A stretch of 64,000 bases of DNA, from assembly GCA_914767715.1 (NCBI GenBank), contig OU612075.1, positions 9,920,001-9,984,000 on the forward strand, in the 5' to 3' direction. The notes beneath the pieces were generated by a model that saw only the letters and a list, made by a program, of their open reading frames with translations, was not told the origin of the DNA and did no database searches. The position numbers and the translations under genes are program-made. This document shows positions 57,621-64,000 of this stretch, one piece after another. Numbering within the stretch: position 1 is the stretch's first letter; each line of letters begins with the position of its first letter. This DNA comes from Membranipora membranacea. Its lineage: Eukaryota > Bryozoa > Gymnolaemata > Cheilostomatida > Membraniporidae.

Positions 57621-59036
57621 TTGTTTAGCAAAGCACACATATATCCACAAGGGTTTTTTACTGACTAACTAGATCTCTGTGATTATGAATGCGTGTCATC
57701 TAATATGATACAATATCACGCACTCACAGATTCACACCTATTATCGTGATTTATCTGTCAGAGCACTGATAAAAAAATTGTCATTTTGAGTTTAGGCAAG
57801 GAGCTTCTCCTTGAGTTGAGGATTAGTCTGCTCAATTACGAGTATTCACACAAAAACTGCAAGAATGATGTAACCACAGTCTTTGCATCCTCTTGTGGCA
57901 TCAGCGCTGAACCCTTCCTGACGACTAGCCAACAAAATAAGGTATTGGGATTAACATATATGCTACATGTTGCCAAAATATGCTTCTCTCCACAGTGTTC
58001 ACAACTAGGGAACCACAAGGTCTATCACCTTACAATTCTCACTTTGGATCCATCAATGTCTCCAATTTCTTACTGTCATGTTTGATAGTGCGAAGTTTGT
58101 GTTTTTTTTGTTGCAGTTTATCTGTGAAGACTCTATTAGGACACACTAATACTCAACTCAAGATTACAACAAGATTCTATTTATTTTTTTGTTTTGTGGG
58201 TTCATTGCAGGTTACGTGACAAGCTGTGATAATTATCTACTTGGTACATGTAGATATAACTTGTGAACAGTATCTTAAACCAATCTATGAACTTAACGAA
58301 TTCCCAGGAGTGCCCAATGTGGGAAACGTGATGTTATTTTTACGCTGTGTAGGTTTCTGAAGTCAATAATCACCAGTTTGATTACCATAAGGGTTGATAT
58401 ATATTAGTGAGGGAAATCTTGTCCAGTAATGTCATGATATATAATCATAAATGTTATGACGTGACGTAAAAGCGACGTAAAAGCGTATTTTAAAATGTCA
58501 CTAGAAATGTATTGTAATGAGGTACGGTAGTCTAGCTAGAAATTTGTCGCAGCTGTTTAAAATACAAGAAGTTATATCATATATAGCTGCAATCAGCAAA
58601 CTATGTGCCCAGGAGAACATAATAAAGATAAATTTGTTGCTACTGCCATTTCAATGAAAGAATGATGATTTCAGCTGAAAACAATAAGTTTGGTATTGCA
58701 TAATTATTTGTCGCTGGGAACAACATCTTCAATTTAAAACAGAATATAAATAGCAATCAGTATTAATTGCCAAGTAATACAAAGAACTGTCTAAAAAGAC
58801 TGCCTATAGATCGGATTGTCCCAAGTTGAACTACAGCAGGTAGTAGTAATTCAGACTATGTACAGTGTAAATATACATGCTATATACAAAACTTAAGCAA
58901 AATAATCGCAGAATAATAAATAAATATGAATTAATGAAGGGAGAATAAATGTTAAATGATACCAGCCATACAAGAAAATAAAAATAATAAATGATGTTTT
59001 TGGTTATGATGATAGAACGCGAGATTACTAGTTAAT
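57621..59036. other. Timeless gene 3' flank
   Basis: AT-rich, no gene recognised. An open frame near 57786-58085 has no domain and its ends do not look like splice sites. The Timeless 3' untranslated region must lie at the right end of this stretch, but no AATAAA on the minus strand is obvious. Confidence 0.4.
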
Positions 59037-62000
59037 CTATTTGGCAGCAGTAGAGTTGTTAGCAGAGTTCATTCTCATGTAGTTCAGCCATAAGTTCTCA
59101 TTCACTCCGGTCATGCTGTTGTTACTTGCAGGCCTGTAAAAAGAAGCAACGAAATCTTAATAAAATTGTACACATAGCAATATACATACACCCACAAATA
59201 GGTTTGGTCCATTGGGCGTATAGGCTAGACATTTGGGTAAATGTCTGTAGTTTTGCTACCATTATCAGTAATGACCGAGATATTAAAATATTTTTACTCA
59301 AGCCTCAAGTTCAACTCGCTGCTAGCTAATGCAAAACTAGCATTTTCACCAAGAAGTTTATCAGGTATTTGAGAAAGTCTAGTTGATGTTCAAATGAACT
59401 TACAAGTTTGCGCCAAATCTTCCGAGGGGTTCAGAGCTTATTTTTTGTCCTTGACCTTCCCACTCGATACTGTCACCAGATGTGGAGCTTGAGGAGGATG
59501 TGGAGCAGTTTGTGTACACCTCCAGTTCATGTGGTACTGTAAACAACAAAATAAGATAATTATAAAACAAATTTCACAATGTGGCAATCGCTTGTTAATT
59601 GAGCCAGTGATAACCATAAGACCGGCCCCTGCACGTGTTTTGGCATGTGCCAGCAGGTAGAGACCCATCCCACTTGAAGAAAAGCAGCAGCAATTTTCCC
59701 AATTATCATCTCACACAGTCACACAATGTGAATGAGCCGTCACACTCAAAACATGAGCATGTGAATTTATTCCATGCCAAAATGCAATTTCATAAGAATC
59801 TTGCACCGGAATGAAGTATCATAAGATTCTTGCAAAATCCTATGGCCTTGCCGTCACGTGCAGGTACAATGTGATGCTTACTCTGAGCATATGGTACTTA
59901 CATGTGAGGACGGGCTTCAGGCTTTCAGCGACAGCGTAGAGCTGTCCTGCTGACTTTTCCTGAGAGATCAACGGTATATAGCTGTGACAAGATAATCCCA
60001 GGGCATCTAAAATAGATATCCGAAGTTCAGCCATTTTTCCAACTTAGCATAGCAACTATTGCAAATGTCATATTCCATCAAATATTTATATATCACCATC
60101 AGCTTGATAAGGAGAACCCTTGGGGAGTGTTCGCAGAAATAAAGGTTCGCCCCTTTCGCACAGGCTTCAAAACGGCAAACATTTAGATTACCTTGTTACT
60201 TTACATAATCCGAAGCATAAGCTAGCAAAAAATTGGTGCTAGCTTCCATTAAGATACCCCAAACTACCTAAACTAAACTCTAGCTTCTATTTTACTCCTC
60301 TCAAAATATTCTCTAAATATTATATTCTTATATATATTATAAATAAATATTATAACACATAACTTACCAGTAAGTTGCTGTGCCTGATTGTCCACTCTCA
60401 TAAGCTTCTCTAGCCTCTCAGAGTAAGGTATGAGTGGATAATCGTGCTCGTGTAACACCGAGTATCGACAGATCGGTGACAGCTTAGACATCTTATCTTT
60501 TGGCACTAAAAGAACAGGTTATATGTGATTATGACATGACATGGCACGTAGTCTGAGCCCCCCAGACTTTTGCCCCTCGTCCGACGGCCCCCCCCCCCCC
60601 GGGCAAGTGTTTAAAACATTCTACTGTGACAGCTCACAATACTCTGTTAACTGTTGCATGTTTTAAGTAACTGGATAAAGCATGTATAAATGCAAGTTCA
60701 AAGCATACATCACCATTGAACTAGTTATATAACATAAATTAGTAACACTGTGTGGTCATGCGCCAAGTTACAAAACGATCATACCCAACTTCGCTCCACA
60801 TGTGCAGAGGTGATTTTCAAACTTGATATAATTAAATTAAAATGTTTGAATTACTTACTTGCTTTGACATAGCTGGCAGTGACTAGGCCGTTGTGAAGCC
60901 AGGACACAAAATCAGAGTTACCATTCTTCTTCATCTGGTCGACCAACTCGGAGACATTGTTTGTTACATCCTACAACAGATCGAAAATGGAATTTATACA
61001 ATAATAATATAATAAATAATATAATTATTATACACTTATATCACTCTTTTTATTTAGCAGACAATTATCTCTTTACTGAGCGTGCCGCAAAGATTGAGAT
61101 TTAATTTCCTGTGTCATGAATGGTCGACTACCACAATCTTGGCGATAAAATCAGAGCCAATTTAAATTTGTCTGCTCAGCAAAAGGGAAGACAACTTTAG
61201 TTTGACCTATAAAAGATGAGTTTGACCTATAAAGAGTTAGTACACACCAGCTTGTTGACTACTAGAACTTTCGAAATAAAATCATAGCCTATTAAAATTT
61301 GTCAATAGAGGAAGACAGCTCTCCCCTGACCTATAAAAATGAGTTTGACCTATGAAGACTTAGTACCCACCTCATCTTGTTGATTGTCCCCCTCGATTAG
61401 TCCATACTGTACTAGTTTGTCGTGTACATCGGCTTGAGTTCTCTGTATGCCCAGATGTCTGAGCCTATCAGTGACCAGCTCAACCATGTCAGGCAGTGTG
61501 GCAGCGCTACTGGCGTCAGCAAACGCTGAGAACAAGTCACTCTCTTCTTCATCAGTCCAGTCAGCTGTTATTTGAAAAAATGAATAATGTATAAATATGA
61601 ACTGTAAAACATTATTGATTGATTATACTTGGGCCATAGTTACATGATTGCCTACTAAATATTTATGAACCCAAGAGGAGTATATTTTCCCTAGAGTTCA
61701 GTTAAGTCAGGATGTTTGCTAGCCATATTTTTCACTGGGTAAGATCTATGCGAAGGCATGAGGTCATTTGCGAAATGGAAAACTTTTCCTCTTGCAAAAC
61801 TTTTCCTCTTGCAAAACTTAACTCTGCTGGGGTATATTCAATATTTTTATTAACTATAATGTTTTCCTTCTGGGAATTTATGAGCAAGGCACATCATCAT
61901 CATTGACAGAATCGTCATCCAAGCCACAAGGTCCTGACCTGTTGACACCTTCACATCATATATACCATATTACGTGATACAGTGAAGGTGTGATATGTTA

Positions 62001-63721
62001 CATGATATCATACGAAATGTGTTAAAATTACATGAGTGGTGCGGTTACCTAACTTCACAGGTTGGATGGTGTTGGTTCATGTTATTGAAACTGCAAACTT
62101 TATTTTCATTCCAAATGTTATTATTACAGGGTTATTGAGGTTTGCATGCGAGCAAGTCAGCTACCCCATAGAGTATAAAACTAAATCTGCATCAAACAAA
62201 TGAACTTCAGGGAGTTCATTTATCAAATTCATTTTTACCTTAAATTAATTTTATCTTTATTCATTCAAATAAAAAAAAAATGTTTAAAATATATTAAAAT
62301 GATAACTCACCAGTATATGACATATCTTGATCATCCTCAGTTACCATGTTGTTATTATCCTCAGTGATAGGTTCTGTATTACCATTAGTGGAACGCATGA
62401 ATCCATCTACACATATCTGAAAATCAACAGAAAAATATTGATGTGTTTTCGATGTGCTTTCCATGTGCTTTTGACCCGCTGTTCATGTGTTTTCCATGGT
62501 CATAATATGTTTTTCATGCTTTTTGCTATCCAGAATGCGTTGGTAGGTGATTATTGCGTGTACCTATTTGGCACATATTCACATTATGGAAGCCCATTAT
62601 GCTCCTGGATTTGTATCTGATATATCAATTAGTGTGTGCCACGTGATGAAGCATTAATTGATAGCTTATATCACAGACATTCACGTTGCCACAGACCATT
62701 GAATTTATCATGGTCCATGTGCCTCTGCCTCACATTGGAGTTACAAGCTTGCCGAATCGGAACACGAGATAGATTAGCATACTACAGTGGCATGTCTGAC
62801 TACATGACATGAATCCTGCTAATTTTGTTTATTTAATTAGTTTCATTGTTGTGCCAATCCAGGATCCTCTGAAATGGTCAAACATATCCTTTTCCCAAAC
62901 CCTGCCAGACTTGATCGATTGAAAAATGATTTGTTCTTTTCAGCGTTTAGAAAGAGGAAAATAGCACATAGCATTTGGCACCCTTCCCAACATTCACTTT
63001 CTTTGGTCACGCACCCAATTCTTCTGGAGTATTTTAGCAACAACATTTGAGGCATTTTCGAGCAGCACAGATTGAGAGGTTGTCTTACCTTGGGTCTGAT
63101 AGACAGGTCATCGAGAAATGATCGGGTTACATACTCCGCAAACTGAATGTCCTCAGAGGTGGCGTTGGGATATCCAGATATATTTCCTGTGAAAAGCAGA
63201 CAAATTTTTACAATTAAAATACTACTCCATTTGGAAATTCAAATAATTATATCTATTATCATGTCTACCAGGTATAGAAAAACCATCTCCCTCAGCGCAA
63301 GGTGACACGGCAGTAATATAAAATCACACATAATTTTGTCCATTATAGGAAAATGCAACAATCTGTAGGAGTTGCCAGACTGCAATATTCAGCAGAGTTC
63401 ACACCTCCTAGAATAATGTGTCTTGTCCAGGCCCCCTAGTTTCGAAACACCATTCATTAGAGAGGGTTTTGCAGCAATTAGTTGAAGTTGCAAGACTGCA
63501 ATTTTCAGCAAAATTCACACCTAGCATTTTATTTTCAAAAAAACAACGTCTACTCACCCAAAGCTCTGAGAAGTTCTGGACTGTACAGAGATTCCATTTT
63601 CTCACATTCTACACAGACATGACTGAGCATAGTGAAGACGGCCATGTTTGTTAGTCCTGAATTAGTGGCATAACTCTGAACGAGCAGTGAGTACTGTCCA
63701 ATCACCTGGGGACTGGCAAAC
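59037..63721 (-). CDS. Timeless-family protein, C-terminal 381 residues (gene continues past the window)
   Basis: Nine exons join in phase: 63721-63558, 63186-63089, 62416-62311, 61564-61371, 60970-60859, 60505-60368, 60006-59902, 59536-59404, 59133-59037. The first one seen reads FASPQVIGQYSLLVQSYATN then a helix ending ELLRALG, matching the Timeless helical repeat. Later come ADWTDEEESDLFSAFADA (the WTxEEExEL segment), a helix with ADVHDKLVQYGLIEG, HDYPLIPYSERLEKLMRVDN (the VPLxP motif) and DALGLSCHSYIPLISQEKSA. The order matches animal Timeless/Timeout proteins, which act in replication-fork protection with Tipin or, for circadian Timeless, with clock proteins. The Arg/Lys-rich stretch that ends the WTEEEE helix region in mammalian TIMELESS is absent, so a clock-type Timeless is possible; I cannot decide without the N-terminal half. 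Confidence 0.82.
60556..60605 (-). repeat. G-run repeat, copy 3
   Basis: On the minus strand a G-run, CCGTCGGACGAGGGGCAAAA and GTCTGGGGGGCTCAGAC match copy 1 at 13632. Intronic in the Timeless gene. Confidence 0.65.
61131..61370. repeat. Tandem duplication next to a Timeless exon
   Basis: Two diverged units of about 115 bases (about 61131-61255 and 61256-61370). Shared phrases are GAAATAAAATCATAGCC / GCGATAAAATCAGAGCC, GACCTATAAAAATGAGTTTGACCTAT and TTAGTACACACC / TTAGTACCCACC. The unit includes the donor side of exon 61564-61371, so the left unit carries a decoy copy of that exon end. Confidence 0.7.
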
Positions 63722-64000
63722 CTGGAATAAAATGAGAGATGTTATCTTAAAAAACCTGGAGTAAAAAGAAAAAATTCCGAATGATTTAAAAAAAAAATAT
63801 GATCACTATATAACCTTTTTTATATCATAAAAGTTTTAGAGGCCACGTTTCGGAGTTAGTCCATGCATGAATGCACAGAAGATGCAACAGTCTAATCCTA
63901 GTCAACTTCAACCAGGAGAGATTGGCTATACCACAAGCAGGAACTATTGGCTAGACATTCATTCAGGCAGGCTCTATAATCCTAAAGCCTTGATAAATGA
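63722..64000. other. Intron of the Timeless gene at the right edge
   Basis: Sequence upstream (in gene direction) of the first exon seen, whose acceptor TTATTCCAG ends at 63722. No further exon is recognised before the window ends. Confidence 0.6.

Noticed and set aside
57416-57640. Minus-strand 74-residue frame
   Set aside because: It overlaps a tRNA-like SINE remnant and has no domain features.

Overview
The window is nuclear DNA of an invertebrate animal, probably marine. It is AT-rich. Genes are split by GT-AG introns of about 200 to 2,500 bases, and introns and spacers are full of short palindromic repeats, SINE-like copies, a decayed LINE and microsatellites. A Toll-like receptor, an EF-hand nicotinamidase (an enzyme vertebrates lack) and a Timeless-family gene together point to an invertebrate. 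I cannot name the phylum; an echinoderm-like or other deuterostome is a guess only.

Layout. 0-3 kb: simple repeats and a weak candidate last exon of a plus-strand gene. 4.06-8.1 kb (-): a Toll-like receptor (837 aa modelled), with a U2-snRNA-headed SINE in an intron and another just downstream. 9.45-9.87 kb (+): decayed fragments of a second Toll-like receptor, followed by a third SINE copy with a 14-base target duplication. 10.9-20.2 kb (+): a 14-exon gene for a 912-aa coiled-coil protein of unknown function with a Gly/Met-rich linker and a C-terminal cysteine cluster. 21.9-31.05 kb (-): an 8-exon nicotinamidase with two N-terminal EF-hands (354 aa). 31.6-32.2 kb (+): the last three exons of an unrecognised gene, with a poly(A) signal. 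35.0-39.0 kb (+): an 8-exon Lifeguard/TMBIM membrane protein (244 aa). 40.0-55.9 kb (+): a 25-exon gene for a 1,296-aa single-pass surface protein with cysteine-rich repeats, an LRR domain, EGF-like modules, one membrane helix and a basic tail. 59.0-63.7 kb (-): the 3' half of a Timeless-family gene that runs off the right edge.

I rebuilt the exon chains by reading splice sites and checking phase. The coding lengths of all five complete models divide by three, and the Timeless fragment stays in frame.

Functional links are loose. The Toll-like receptor and the LRR/EGF protein are probably cell-surface recognition proteins. Lifeguard proteins restrain cell death and calcium release. Nicotinamidase feeds NAD salvage, and its EF-hands suggest calcium control. 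The most unusual points are a repeat lying in the same orientation just upstream of both the nicotinamidase and Lifeguard start codons, the mosaic receptor at 40-56 kb, the U2-headed SINE family, and a nearly perfect 364-base inverted repeat in a receptor intron.
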